From Diphasiastrum complanatum (Eukaryota > Streptophyta > Lycopodiopsida > Lycopodiales > Lycopodiaceae), in the NCBI GenBank assembly GCA_029204225.1, contig CM055111.1:28542340-28606339 (forward strand): a stretch of DNA of 64,000 nucleotides, given 5' to 3'. A model generated the notes under the pieces. The model searched no databases, was not told where the DNA came from, and saw nothing but the letters and a program-made list of their open reading frames with translations. Position numbers and translations under genes: made by a program. Of this stretch, positions 1 through 12,000 are shown piece by piece (within the stretch, counting starts at the first letter, position 1; each line of letters opens with the position of its first letter).

Positions 1-588
1 CATTGATTGTTGATAGGTGGTGGAAATTGGTCGTAAACAGTCTGCTTGCATAAATGAACTAGAACTGTCACTCTCCAAAAATGCTTCTTGGTTTCCAAGG
101 GGAGGCTCGAACCTAAGACCAAAGAAACTTTGGATGTCAAGCTAACCAACTAAGCCAACCCCACTCTCCAAAAATGAACTAAAACTGCCACAGATGATAG
201 TGTCGCAAAAAGACGACAACGTCGGTTTTTTGCGAAAAACCTGACAATGTCTTAAAATCTCATTTCTTTCATATTAGGATAGCTCCACAATTTGTCAGTG
301 TCATTTTCTTAACATTTGAGGCACTTTGAAAAATGCGAAAAATGCAACTTTGTATATTTACTCGCAAATCCTGAAAGGCGAAAAAGACGACACTGCATTT
401 TTACACGTAATTCCTGACAGGCGACACTGTGTGGATTGTAGAGAGAGAAAATATGACAATGTTGTCAAACTCCGTGTATTTTTGTAGACTATGTAAAAAA
501 CTTGTAAATCTGCAGACTATGTAAAGACACGGGAAAATCCACAGAACTGGATAAACAATGGATGAGGATTAAAACTGATTAGTCGACA
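1..588 (-). repeat. Copia-1 3' LTR (left copy, cut by window edge)
   Basis: Homologous to 4594-5069. The inner edge is set by the polypurine tract next to it: on the minus strand the LTR starts TGTCGACTAATCAG directly after an AAGGGGGAGCG tract. The copy differs from its partner by a 79-bp SINE insertion plus one 14-bp target duplication. Confidence 0.85.
84..162 (-). repeat. 79-bp tRNA-derived SINE with 14-bp target duplication
   Basis: On the minus strand it begins GGGGTTGGCTTAGTTGG. It has a Pol III A box (TGGCTTAGTTGG) near position 6 and a B box (GGTTCGAGCCT) near position 51, which is tRNA spacing. The 14-bp sequence ACTCTCCAAAAATG lies on both sides (70-83 and 163-176). The sister LTR has no insertion at the matching point (around 4640-4655), so that LTR is the empty site. 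No poly(A) tail is visible. It is not an intact tRNA gene, because only part of the acceptor stem (GGGG/CCCC) and the T arm pair well. Confidence 0.75.
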
Positions 589-600
589 ACGCTCCCCCTT
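589..600 (-). promoter_or_regulatory. Copia-1 polypurine tract
   Basis: On the minus strand this reads as a purine run (AAGGGGGAGCG) directly before the 3' LTR. This is the expected place for plus-strand DNA priming. Confidence 0.6.
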
Positions 601-862
601 AATCTGAATCCTTGAATGCCTTGACCTTCAAACTTAGTTCTACACAGAATCTTCTGTGTGTTTCCAAACTTATTGCTTTGGTAAAAATATCTGTTGTCAT
701 ATCTTGCATTCTACAGTACTGTAATATGACCTTCTCGTTGAGAACTTTACTTCTGACCAAATGATATTTCAGTTCAATGTGCTTACTCCTAGAATGAAAT
801 CTAGGGTTGGCTGATAAAACAATGGCACTTTGATTGTCACAAAATAATGTCGTCGGAGCATA

Positions 863-1135
863 TTAATTCAGACCCATATTTGAGAGTAAGTTCCTCAGCC
901 AAATTGCTTCCTTTGTAGCTTGAGAGACTGCGATATACTCTGATCCAGTGGAAGATAGAGCTATTGAAGATTGCTTGTGACTGTTCCAGAAAATTGGACC
1001 ATTATTGAGGAAGAATGTAAATTTGAAAGTTGATTTACGAGTGTCTACATCTCCTGCCCAACTTGCATCTGTGTAATCATTGAGTAAATTGAGTTTGTTG
1101 TTGATGACTGTTCCATAACAAATGCAAAAGTCCAT
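863..1135 (-). pseudogene. Copia-1 RNase H fragment
   Basis: The translation keeps the Copia RNase H pattern: DYTDASWAGDVDTRKST, then SSIALSSTGSEYIAVSQATKEAIWLRNLL. These correspond to the usual D-A-D-W-A-G and S-S-x-E-A-E-Y blocks. It lies just inside the 3' LTR, as expected for the last pol domain. It is separated from the reverse transcriptase by stops, so no full protein can be made. Confidence 0.85.
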
Positions 1136-1452
1136 AGTAGCTCAAAGATATCTCATGACTCTAATAAGAGCCTTCCAATGTGTTACACCATCATTAGTCA
1201 TAAACTAACGGAGAGAGCTAACTGCAAAAGTTATGTCTGCATGGTACAAATTATGGCGTACATAAGAGATCCTATAATAGAATGGTAAGGATACCCACGC
1301 ATCTGCTACTTCTCATGAATTGTTTGGTGACACTGGTCCTTTGACAATTTGAGACCTGGTTCCATTGGTGAGAGAGCTAGCTTGCAATTAATCAGATTAT
1401 ATTTGACTAACATGTTGTAGATGTACCTCTGTTGTGTAATGTAGACCAACTT

Positions 1453-1896
1453 CTATTTTCTGTCTCTGTGGATTTGTATACCAAGACAGAAATGAGCTTC
1501 GCCCAGATCGGTCATGTCAAATTCGGAAGATAGCATTGTCTTGGCCTCTTTTATCAGATCGGTAATGTTGCTAAAAAGCAATGTATCATCCACGTATAAA
1601 GTGATAATGATAAAAGACTGCTGCACTACTTTGAAGTAAACATCTGAATCTGAAGAGCTAGGTGTGTAGCCGTGATCAATAAGAAAAGTATTGATCCTTT
1701 GAAACCATGCCCGAGCAGATTGCTTCAAGCCATAACGTGCCTTATGGAGTTTACACACATGATTGTGTTTACTCTCGATAATATAACCTTCGAGTTGCAC
1801 CATGTAAATGTCTTCTTTGATAACTCCATTGAGATATGCTGTCTGTACATCTATTTGATGTATTTCCAAATCTGCTGCAACGGCAAATGATAGCAA
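1453..1896 (-). pseudogene. Copia-1 reverse transcriptase fragment
   Basis: The fragment contains HQIDVQTAYLNG (RT motif A), YGLKQSARAWF, and the catalytic box YVDDTLLF. These are hallmark blocks of the Copia RVT_2 domain. About 147 residues stay open. Flanking RT sequence continues in other frames. Confidence 0.9.
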
Positions 1897-2051
1897 AAGT
1901 CGATTTGAAGAATGCTTGACTACTGGACTGGAGGTCGTAGTGTAATTGACATTGTATACATGAGAAAGTTCTTTGGTGACAAGTTGTGCCTTTCTCCTGC
2001 TGATGCTTCCATCTTCATTGTACTTGACTTTGAAAATCCATTAGCAATCAA

Positions 2052-2819
2052 CTACGTTTCTGTTGGCAGGTAATTCGACAATTGTCCATGTCTGGTTCTT
2101 GATAAGAGATGAATGCTTTTTATCCATAGCTTCTTTCCAAAGATCTGAATCAGGCTGACTGAGTGCTTCTTGGACAGACGTCGGTTCCTGAACAAGATAG
2201 GCTGCAGACTCATCGATATACTAGTTAGGTGGTCTATTAGTTCTTGAAGATCTTTTGGGTAATAGAGAAAGTTGATCATTTTCATCATACTGTAGTTGCT
2301 GAACTACAACATCATCATCTTCTGATTCGTTGTTGATTTGTTGTTCGTCAAAAGTAGAAGAGCTTGGACCTTCACTGGGATTAGTCGACTGAGGAACTAG
2401 AAAGTTCAATGTGTCAGGAGAATCTGACAGGTTGGCTACATGGGGACTGCCTTTTCCTTTAAGGTCTTGAAACTGATCTTCGATGAAGATGACATCCCGA
2501 CTAGTGAATATATTCGACTCGATGGGATCGAACAACTTGTAGGTTTGATCTGAAGTAGTGTAGATGATGAAAACACATTTGATACTCTAGAAGTCGAGCT
2601 TCTTCCTGAGATCACGAGATATTTGCGCAAAAGCAGTACATCCAAAAACTTGTAAGTTTGATAAAGAAGGTTTGGTACATGTCCAAACTTCACATGGTGT
2701 TTTGTCTGAGAGACCTTTAGTAGGACGTCTGTTCTAAATATAGGTTGTTGTTGAAACAGCTTCAGCCCAGAAGGACTTCGGAAGTGTCGCATGTGATAAC
2801 CTGCACTTTGTCGATTCAA
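2052..2819 (-). pseudogene. Copia-1 integrase C-terminal and linker region
   Basis: Overlapping broken frames include FDPIESNIFTSRDVIFIED, the Copia block that follows the integrase core (Y-x-x-FDP-x-x-x-x-x-x-SRDV-x-F-x-E). A low-complexity acidic/serine linker (EDDDVVVQQLQYDENDQ) follows, typical of the hinge between integrase and RT. Confidence 0.7.
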
Positions 2820-3024
2820 TTAAGTTTCTGTTCTTTCTCTCAGCAAGACCATTTGATTGAGGAATAGGAGGTAATGTATTGTTGCTCAATGCCATTGTTA
2901 AGGCAATACTCCTTGAATTTGGTGGAGATGTATTCTCCCTCGTTATCTGACCTCAGTGTTGTGATTCGTTTGCTAGTTTGATTCTCAACATGCTCTTTGA
3001 ATTGTCTGAATTTAATGAAAGCCT

Positions 3025-3315
3025 CTAATTCTGTTCAATAAAATAAACAGCTATTCTTCTGGAGAATTCGTCAATAAAAGTAATGAAATACTTTGCATCT
3101 AGCAATGAAGGAGTTTGCATAGGTCCACATATATCTATATGAACAACATCTAACAGACCTTTTGCTGCATGCCTATGGTTTGATCTAAAAGGAATCCTAG
3201 CCTGTTTTCCAAAGATGCAGCTATGACAGACAGGGAGATCGACCTTAACAGAAGGATAATCAAGATCAAGAACCATGGATCGTCTGGACATGTTCAAAAT
3301 AGATGCATAATTCAA
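3025..3315 (-). pseudogene. Copia-1 gag-pre-integrase and integrase N-terminal part
   Basis: It shows CHSCIFGKQARIPF (end of the HHCC zinc region) and DVVHIDICGPMQTPSLLDAKYF followed by FIDEFSRR. This is the standard Copia integrase core opening (H-x-D-x-x-GP-M ... Y-F-x-x-F-I-D-x-x-SR). The rest of the core, toward 2820, is broken. Confidence 0.85.
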
Positions 3316-3468
3316 GTGTCTTAAGCGATGATGTCATAGTAATGTTTTACTGACTAGAACAGAGGTTTTCAAGGCTTGACTAGACTCAGAATAACAATGT
3401 GCCAATCTATATAAGTAATCATGTCTCTTGTCGAGTGCAAGGATCTTATTACTCCTATCAATAATTTC

Positions 3469-3760
3469 TCATTGATCAGTGTAAGATGTGTAGGATTTGA
3501 AAATCTCACATTGATTGGTCATGTGTTGAGTTGCTCCAGAATCAAGAAACCATGAATCATCCAAAAATGCGCTTTGGTTTTTGACCATGAATGCGCCTTC
3601 ATGCACTTCGACTTGGGGAGATGATGAAACTGTGTTTGTTTGTTGATTTGGTTGCTTGGCTTCATTCTTCGCTTGGTGAATTCGACAATCCTTGCCCATG
3701 GTTATTGTGCTTGCAATACTTGCAAAACATCTTCTTCTTCGACTGTGGATTTGATGATTC
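3469..3760 (-). pseudogene. Copia-1 zinc knuckle and aspartic protease fragment
   Basis: One frame gives WFLDSGATQHMT, the Copia protease active site (D-S-G-A-T). Just upstream, CKYCKHNNH in one frame and GKDCR in another together make a CCHC knuckle broken by a frameshift. Confidence 0.8.
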
Positions 3761-3774
3761 TACTTGACTTTGAG

Positions 3775-4240
3775 TCAGAGCTTCTGATTCGTTGCAGCGT
3801 TCTTGGAGCTCTTTTGCTTCTGTCGCTTAGAGCCTTTGTTGACACAAAGAGCCTGAGAGGAGGAAGTAGACAAAGTATCTTGACTTCTTCTATTGTCTTC
3901 TTGCAGCAACATGGTGATAACTATAGTAAGAGTTAAATTTGAGTGTGTCGATATGATCATCACCCAGTTCTCATATGTAGAAGGCAAGTTTGAAAGCAAT
4001 GTCATAATTGTGTCTTGATCGTCTATGACTAATTCGAGAGCAGCCATTTGTTGCAAGAGATTCTTAAAGTGGTTAATGTGACTCTGAAGAGAATCGCCTT
4101 CAGACATCTTGAATGTAAAGAATTTCCTTCGTAGATGTAGCTTAGTAGTTACATTCCTCATGTCATATAGTGAGTTCAGGATGTCCCAAACGTCTTTTGA
4201 CGTTGTAGCTTCAACTGTGTGTCCAGTCTGTGTTTGCGCA
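3775..4240 (-). pseudogene. Copia-1 gag (UBN2-type) fragment
   Basis: The translation LHLRRKFFTFKMSEGDSL, then HINHFKNLLQQMAALE and LLSNLPSTYENWV, is the conserved Copia gag (UBN2) pattern: short alpha-helical blocks and an L-x-x-LP-x-x-Y motif. The N-terminal part, up to 4240, reads in a shifted frame. Confidence 0.8.
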
Positions 4241-4593
4241 CTCTAAGCCGTCTCTGAGTAGCTGAGAATAGGTCTGATAATAAGAAGCTCTGCTGGTAAG
4301 CAGTAGCGCAATAGCAACTCTAAAATAAATCTCTAACAGACTAAGCTAGATTGCTCAAGAGAGTTCAAGCTTGAAAGCTTGATAGAGAGCTAACAACAAT
4401 ACTTTCTGATTGTGAATGATCTGTTTAATAAGAGCGCACTCAGCCCCTTCACATCCACAATGTTGATTCAAGACTTCTGAACTTGATAATTGATAATGAG
4501 ATGTATGAACAGCTAATTTATACTAAGTAATTAGGTCGTCAAATGCGATTGCCAGTTGGCTGGTGTCCGCTGGTATTCATCCAGTTCCTTCTC

Positions 4594-5069
4594 ATTGATT
4601 GCTGATGAATTGGCCGTAAACAGTTTGTCTGCATAAATAAACTCTGCAGAAATGAACTAAAACTGCCACAGGCAACAATGTTGCAAAAAGACGACAATGT
4701 TAGTTTTTTGCGAAAAATTCGACAATGCCTTAAAATCTCATTTCCTTCATGTTAGGATAGCTCTACGATTTGCCAGAGTCATTTTATTAACATTTGAGAC
4801 ACGTTGAAAAATACAACTCTGTATATTTACTCGCAAATCCTAACAGGTGAAAAAATGCGAAGAAGACGACACTGCATTTTTACATGTAATTCTTGAAGGC
4901 GACACTGTGTGGATTGTAGAGAGAGAAAATGCGACACACTGTTGTCAAACTCCATGTATTTTTGCAGATTGTGTAAAAACACTTGTCAATCTACATACTG
5001 TGTAAAGACATGGGAAAATCCGCAGAACTGGATAAACAATGGATGAGGATTAAAACTGATTACTCGATT
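4594..5069 (-). repeat. Copia-1 5' LTR (right copy)
   Basis: Direct repeat of the left LTR over at least 470 bp, without the SINE. Its outer end is set by comparison with the left LTR (about 5068-5070). The inner end is uncertain, because the partner is truncated by the window edge. Confidence 0.8.
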
Positions 5070-7850
5070 AGTAAGAAGGAGAATGATCCAACATTCTTCG
5101 TCTTTGGTTTTGTGACCTTGGCTGGTGATCTTGATCATGTTGTTGCTGGCAATATGGTTGTGGATGTATGCAAATCCACTCTCCCTCCCAAAAATTTCTT
5201 TTTGGTGGTGGGAATGTTGTTGCTGATATCCTGCATGTTCGAGATGGGACCGTCGTTGGGAATATGCAATATGAGAAAAATAAACAAGAAAATAATTCAT
5301 CTTTACAGAGAGTTGACAATTGTATGGCACTTGTTGAACAAAAATTTCATTCATCAGCATTGATATTCCACCTTGACAATAGAAATTTCCAATTGTTCTC
5401 TAGAATAATGAAAAAACTCTAACTTGCCCTTGTCAAAAACTAGACAGGTCCGGTGACACTAAATGTATGTAAGATATAGCTTGAAATGTATGGAGGGAGA
5501 AGATACTATTTCCTTAATACCCCTCTAATTAGGAGATTCTAGAAAATGAATTTCCATTTAGATTTTCGATTCCCACAATTGTACTTTATATCCACCTTTT
5601 GGGAAACCAGATGATCAAATCCTTGTAAGGCCTTGGAAATCTTATCAGAATGTGGAAAGATATATAGATTTGAGGTTGCAAAAGTGCAAAGAAAATTTCA
5701 CTTCCCTGGGAAGGTTGTTCTTGGTTGGAAATTGTAGCAGATGACGGATCATCTGGTTCCCTTTCTTCCCGCAATGACTCATTTCATATCTTGTAATAAT
5801 GTCTCTGTTCCATGATCGATCTAGTTAATCTCGTGGTAATGTGGAAGTTTTTAAGGAACTTCTTGTTTGAACAGTAGATTTTGCGGTTTGTTGCTGTGGG
5901 GCTTGTGTCGTGCTGACGTTAGGATCCTAACCGGATTTGTAACGGATGTGGCAGGCAGATAGGATCTTATTGGGTTGTTGTCGTTAAAACTGTGTTTTGA
6001 TAAAGCAAAGAATTTCTAGATTGGTATGTTTGTTCTTCACATTGTTGTATGGAATTTGTTTGAATAGGCTGATATGAAGGACAATCATTAGTAGGATGCG
6101 CAGCTCTCCTGAGTACTAGCCATGATCTACTTGGTGAGCAATACACTAGTCTGGCCGTAGTGATTCAAACCGAATATGCAATGTCAAACGAGATGTGCAT
6201 ATACACATTTAGGATAAAAAACTAACAAACTTTAATTCGATATTGTGTAGAAGAAAGCTATCGAATGATGTGTTGGTATGCAAATTCGTCTACCATATGT
6301 TGTAAACCATTGTAATACATACTTCAAGTCCGGTTTATGCAAGTGCGCGCTAAGAACTTATCCGAAACTAAATGAAAGTGTTATGTTAACATGGCTTTAC
6401 TTAATGTAAAGGATATTACTAGCTGAAAATTAGATAGGCAATCAATCCTAAACTGGGCCACATCATCCACTTCCCCTATGAGTCACTGATAGATTCATAA
6501 AAATTCATCATCTTGAGTTTAGGCCTCCAACCATTAATTATGACCATATACACATGAGGGCCCCAAACCCCTCATAATCATAATTAAATTACGGATCGAG
6601 GTAGGCCTACTGACCTCCTAACGAAATAATAATCCGAGATCGGTCGTGGGCATGGGGTTTTGATTTCTCACCAACATTGTCCTATGTGCAATTGTAGTTA
6701 AAATGATTATTCAAGGAGAAGACATGGTTGTGGGCATATTTGTAGGATTGGAAGGTGCATCATAGGCTATAGTGACTACCACTATAGGCGTAACATGATT
6801 AGATGTTGTATAAAGAAAAACATCATGATCCATATTGGCTAAAAATCACCAACGCTCGAGGGAATATATTGACCTCCATAGAAGGGGTGCTTTGAGAATC
6901 ATGCTATGACTCAAGAGTAGTCTTGTTGTTTAGAAAGTTGTATAAAATGCTCAAATAGAAAGTTAGGCCCAAGAGACTTAGGAAATCCATCGTTGTAATA
7001 TGACCAATGCGATGTTTGTGCCTGATTGAATAGTAAAGAACATTCTCCCTAATATTGGCTTTGCATTCATTACAACTTCAAAGATCCTTTCGTGCAACTC
7101 TAACTTCCTTAATTGAAACTCCACTACCAAAAGTAAGGTATGAAGAGACTTCTTCTCATTCACACCATTGATTGTTATGTTGCAACTCTAGCAAAAACCA
7201 AAATATCCTTTCTAATTTGACATCTTCATATTTGGCAATGACAACGATCGATTCAAAGGAGTTGATTTGTGGACACACAAAGCCACAATATTTTTCATAA
7301 GCAAAAGTTTCAGAACATCGTAACAAAGAGAGCCAACCCTATCTCTAAAATCAAAATTAAGCATGCCCCCAAACAAATAATATCCCTGCTTTTATTAAAA
7401 ATGATGGGAAAACCCATGATCATACAAGAAGATTAAAGTATTTAAAATAATGACAAATACAAACCAGGCGATCGATACATCACAAGAAACTTTGCCTCAT
7501 TACTCATGGCATTCAAATCGTAAAAAAAAAAGAAAATAAAATAAAAATTGCATTCTAAAAAAAATTAAGAAAATGACTCATTGTAATGCTCCGACTCACC
7601 TAGACATGACATCTCAACTTTCAGCAAATCGTCACAATAGCTTCTTGCTACCAAGGCAAAGCGAAAAATAGTTACAATAACTACTAAATCCCTGGTGCAT
7701 TTATTCATAGGAAAAAGTAGTAGGTACATTGATGAAAAAGATATATACATCCCAAAGGGGAAGTTTAACCAAAAGTAGGCTCAAACAAGAGCGAAACTTG
7801 CAATAAAGTTAAGATTAATCCAAATCCCGGCATTAAAAATAAAAGTGCAT
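5070..7850. other. AT-rich intergenic stretch with no recognised gene
   Basis: Only short open frames occur. One at 5168-5422 (+) reads VADILHVRDGTVVGNMQYEK and matches no family I know. Another overlapping frame is hydrophobic. No retroelement hallmark, tRNA or long repeat was seen. The base composition and lack of coding bias suggest old decayed sequence. Confidence 0.5.
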
Positions 7851-9059
7851 AAACTATGATGATGTCCGTGGGAGTCTGCCAACTGACTGCAGCAGATCAG
7901 AAAAGTGAAGAAGTGGTGAGTCGGCTAATGAAGGGAGATGAGATGTAGCAGACCCAGCCACCGTCGCCTCGCAGAATAAATAGGGCCTGAGCACGTTGCA
8001 GGGCAATGGAAACACGTTGTTTGAAAGAAGCCACGAGAATAGAACCAAGAATACCTTGACGCTCTGCCGCCTGATAAAACACATGCGAAAATGATCCTCA
8101 AAGCGTCGATGCAAGGTGCCATAAGTCTCAATAACTTACCACTACCACGACAAAAGCCCAAAAAGTTAAAAACAAAAATCTCGAAATCGAAACCCTTAAG
8201 GAGATTTCAAAACACTAGGACCCTGCCCTAAGGCAGGGGCCAAAAAAAAAGGTAACCGGAAACAGAAAGTAAACCTGCTGTAGACGTTGAACGCCTTCGC
8301 CGAACAGCTATTCTCACCGGCTGTAGTGGGTGTCATCGTGGCGGGAATCCCTTCGTCTTTGAAGTTCTTCGAGGTTTGTGCTCGCTCTCTCTCTCTCTTT
8401 CTCTCTGCGCGATGGATCGTTAGCTCGCTCGACAGATAGGGGTGCTGATTTATGGTCTGTTTATAGTGTCGATTTGCTTGGAATTTACATGCATTTGATC
8501 ATTATAGTTCATTGTTACTTTTGTTTTCAATCAATCCATCTATCATTTGTTTGCGTGAGAATTTGCTTCTGATATTGTTCAGTTTTGCTGTCGATCCGTA
8601 TATCCGTCCTTCGTTTGCACCAGAAGTTTTGCGTCTGCTTTTGCTGTTTTGTTTGCAGCAGTGCGTCTGGAAATATCTTCACCTTAGCTTTAGCTTGTAT
8701 CTAGGCCAGGATGTGTTTTGACCTGGTTCAGTTCGATATTTTGTGATTCATTCAATCAATAATGATCATTTGCTGTTGCATATGGTTCAGGTCTTTGTCT
8801 TCCTTTCTGGTTGATTCTTTTATCAACAGGCCTTGGATGAATGTATTTCAGGATTTTTGATTCTCTTCATAGAACAGACTTTGCCTTCGAGATACTCTTT
8901 GTTTTTCATGCGAGAAGTTGGAGGAGTTTCTACTTAGGGTGGCCGCCGTTCATCTTCAGCACTTGTTTTACATAATACAACGAACAGAAGTTCATATCCG
9001 CAGATCTTGCATAGACTTTGCCTCTTACGAAATTCACAAATCCTGGTTTAGATTCAAAG
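7851..9059 (+). promoter_or_regulatory. Upstream region and 5' leader of RPA1
   Basis: Composition changes near 7850 from AT-rich to more mixed sequence. It contains a CT-rich tract (8381-8405) and TC-rich stretches typical of plant core promoters and leaders. A short hairpin (CCCTGCC-CTAA-GGCAGGG, near 8221-8240) lies upstream. An in-frame TAG at 9012 shows that coding does not extend far upstream of the chosen ATG. No TATA box was placed with confidence, and a leader intron is possible but not proven. Confidence 0.4.
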
Positions 9060-12000
9060 ATGGGATTACCGCCTGGATTATCCTTGACGCCTAATGCAAT
9101 TATGGCATTAAACAGTGGAAACGTGGATCTTAGACCGGTAGTGCAGGTTCTGGATATTCGGCAAATAAGTACTTCTCAAAGTGTCCAAGAGCGATTTCGT
9201 TTGGTGCTTTCAGATGGATCTTATGTGCAGCACGCCATGCTCGCCACACAGCTAAACGAATATGTGAAGACAGGCCAAGTTAAGAAAGGAACTCTTGTAC
9301 AACTTCAAGAGTATATGTGCAACACAGTGCAGAACCGAAAGTGAGTTTCATGTTCGTGTAATTTCTCTGCCCTCTTTTGTTTCATTATTGTTTCATACAA
9401 TTGCATCCAAATCTTTGTGTGTGGCATCTATGCAATTGGGACTTGTAAAGGTTCAAAGAAAAAGCTAAATGGAGCTGCATTGAAGCTCATCAACGTCTTT
9501 AGGCGAGAGTGTCGAAGAGTCGTCTCCAATGAAACTTTGATTAAGTTTTAACTTCTTCTTTGAAGGAAATGGCCTGCTTATTGGAATTTCCAATCCAGGC
9601 AACTATTATCCAGAGCTCATTAGAGTGAAAGACAGACTATTCAACAAATGACAGATGCCAGAACAATCGCACAGAAGACAGAGAAAACCTGTCTATTTTC
9701 ATTAACAAGGGTTCGTGCATATAATGACTCATTTTCACGCGTCAAGAAGACCGTGCTTCGCATACTTGCCAAGAAAATGTTTAACCAAGAAACCTGTGAT
9801 ACATCATTACTGTTCTAACTTAACGTAATCTGATCAGCTGACATGGGCTTTGATATATTGGATGTATATTCCAACAGGCTCCAACTCATTCAACTATGTC
9901 AAAGCATCGTTTACATTTTAAAGTCTCATTAGGTTTCTTAACTTTATCAACTTGTCTCTACTAAAACACTTAGTCATTATTACTGCTATCATATCTTCAG
10001 TTCTACAGTAATTCAAATTGACAAAACCAAATTGAACCAAGTCCTTGACATAATGGTACTGCAGGCTGATATGTTTGCTGCGCTTATGAAATCCCCTGCG
10101 CTCAGTGAATATAATGAATCCTTTGTCACTGATCTCTGATTGTCTGCACATATTGGTTATCCAGATATACTCTTTAGTGGCTTGGCATAGTCCCAGAAAC
10201 TCTGCTTTTGTAGAAGATAGAGTTACTGATCTCTGTTTCGAGCTTCCCCAAGCGATTGCTCCACCAACTTTCATAAAAACATATCCACTGGTAGATTTGC
10301 GGTCGTCGATGGCTCCCCCCAATCAGAATCCATAGAACCTATGGTTTCAATTACGCTTCTTCTATAGATTATCCCCAATCCGTCGGTCCCTTCCAGGGAG
10401 CGCAAAACTCGTTTTGCTGCATTCCAATGCTCTCTTCCTGGATTTGATGAATACCGACTGAGTTTTTCAACAACAGTGGCTATGTCAGACCATAGCGTAC
10501 ATCAATGATCCTATTAGACTGCTGTAGGAACAATTGCGCATTTCAGCTCTTTCATCTTCACTTGCAGAGCACATGTCCTTGCTCAACTTTATTCCAGATT
10601 CTAGTGGTGTGTTCACAGGGTTACAATCTCCCATCTTGAACTTCCTGGTCACGTCTCTGACATATTTCCCTTGACTAATGCTGATTAACCCTGTTTCTCT
10701 GTTCCTTTTAACTTCTATCCCCAAGCAATAGTGTATATCCCCCAGATTTTTCATTTCAAATCGATTTCTTAAATTCGTCTGACATTTTGCCATCATTTTT
10801 AAGCCATTACTGAACATGATTATGTCGTCTACGTATAATGCTATAATGATGGCAGATCCTGAATGCAATTTACAGAAAATGCTGGGATCAAAAAGACACT
10901 TCAAGAAACCATCCTTTCGGAAAAAGACCTCAATTCACTCATACCACATTCTGGAAGATTGTTTTAGCCCATATAAAGAGTGTTTCAACTCGCCATTCAA
11001 AAATGCTGTCTTAAAGTCCAACTGCTGTATCTCCAGGTCTTCCAATGCTGCCCATGCACCTTATTGATCCTATGTGAGTCACTCGAGTGAAGGTCTCTTC
11101 GTAGTCCAATCCTCGATCTGCGCGCATCCTTTGACTACCAACCGGCCTTGTATCTGACAACTTTTCCATCTTTTAAATACTCACTTGCATCCAATAGCCT
11201 TTCTTCCTTGTGGTAATGTCACCAGCTCCCAGGCTTCATTTTTCTCCATGGCTTCCATTTCCTCATCCATTGCCAGCTTCCAATCGTCCCATTCTGCTGA
11301 GCCTCTGGCTTCCTGGTATCCCTGAGGTTATGATGCTGTCTTCTGGCATGAAGGTCATCTCATCAAACCTCTGAGTTGCTTCTGATTATTTCTGAACGTG
11401 GAGTTTCTTCCGGTAGTCTATCCTCCTGCTGAGCGTTATTCTCTTGTATCCCTCTTTGATTTTCCAACTCCAATTGGCCATCATTTGCCTCCTCCATTAT
11501 CTGTGGTTGTGCTGCAGGTCCCTGATTTGTTCCCTGTTCAGTACCTGTGATGGCCATGTTAGGCATACTGGCCACTGTTCCTTCTTTCTGGTGGCTCAAT
11601 TCTTGGTGCATTCATCTTCAAAGAATTTGACATCTCGAGAGTGGAACATTTTCTTATTCTCACGGCCATACAACTTGTAGCCCACCTGCTGTTCTGCGTA
11701 TCCTACAAAGATTGATTTCTGCCCTCGCTGATCCAATTTTCCTCTCTTCTTTTAGAACGTCGGCATATGCCATACATCCGAATACCCCCCGATGACTCAC
11801 ATTGGGCTTATGATTGTACCATAGTTTGTATGGGGTTTTACCGTTGATTGCCTTAGTAGGGGCCTGTTGAGTATGTAGACTACTTTCTTGGCAGCTTCAG
11901 CCCATAAGAATTTCGGCAATCCCTTATCATGAAGCAGGCATCTCACTAGTTCCATAATGATCCGGTTCTTTTTAGTGTTTTATCCTTGCTCTTGACTATA

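Larger units (their letters stand above)
1..5069 (-). mobile_element. Copia-1: decayed Ty1/copia LTR retrotransposon
   Basis: Read on the minus strand, the order is LTR (right), gag, zinc knuckle, protease, integrase, reverse transcriptase, RNase H, polypurine tract, LTR (left). This PR-IN-RT-RH order is diagnostic of Ty1/copia. The flanking direct repeats (1-588 and about 4594-5069) are clearly homologous but carry many substitutions and indels. The reading frame is broken by several stops and shifts, so the copy is dead. The left LTR is cut by the window start, so a target-site duplication cannot be checked. A weak primer-site candidate lies near 4287-4302, where the minus strand keeps CAGAGCTT of the usual tRNA-Met site. 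If that is right, the LTR is longer than the part marked. Confidence 0.9.

Noticed and set aside
5168-5422. 84-residue frame VADILHVRDGTVVGNMQYEK next to Copia-1
   Set aside because: No recognised domain, overlaps other frames of similar length, and has no splice or promoter context. Kept only as unknown sequence.
9018-9059. Longer RPA1 N terminus starting at a TTG
   Set aside because: Not an ATG; the first in-frame ATG is 9060 and its product matches the family start (SLTPNAI near the N terminus).
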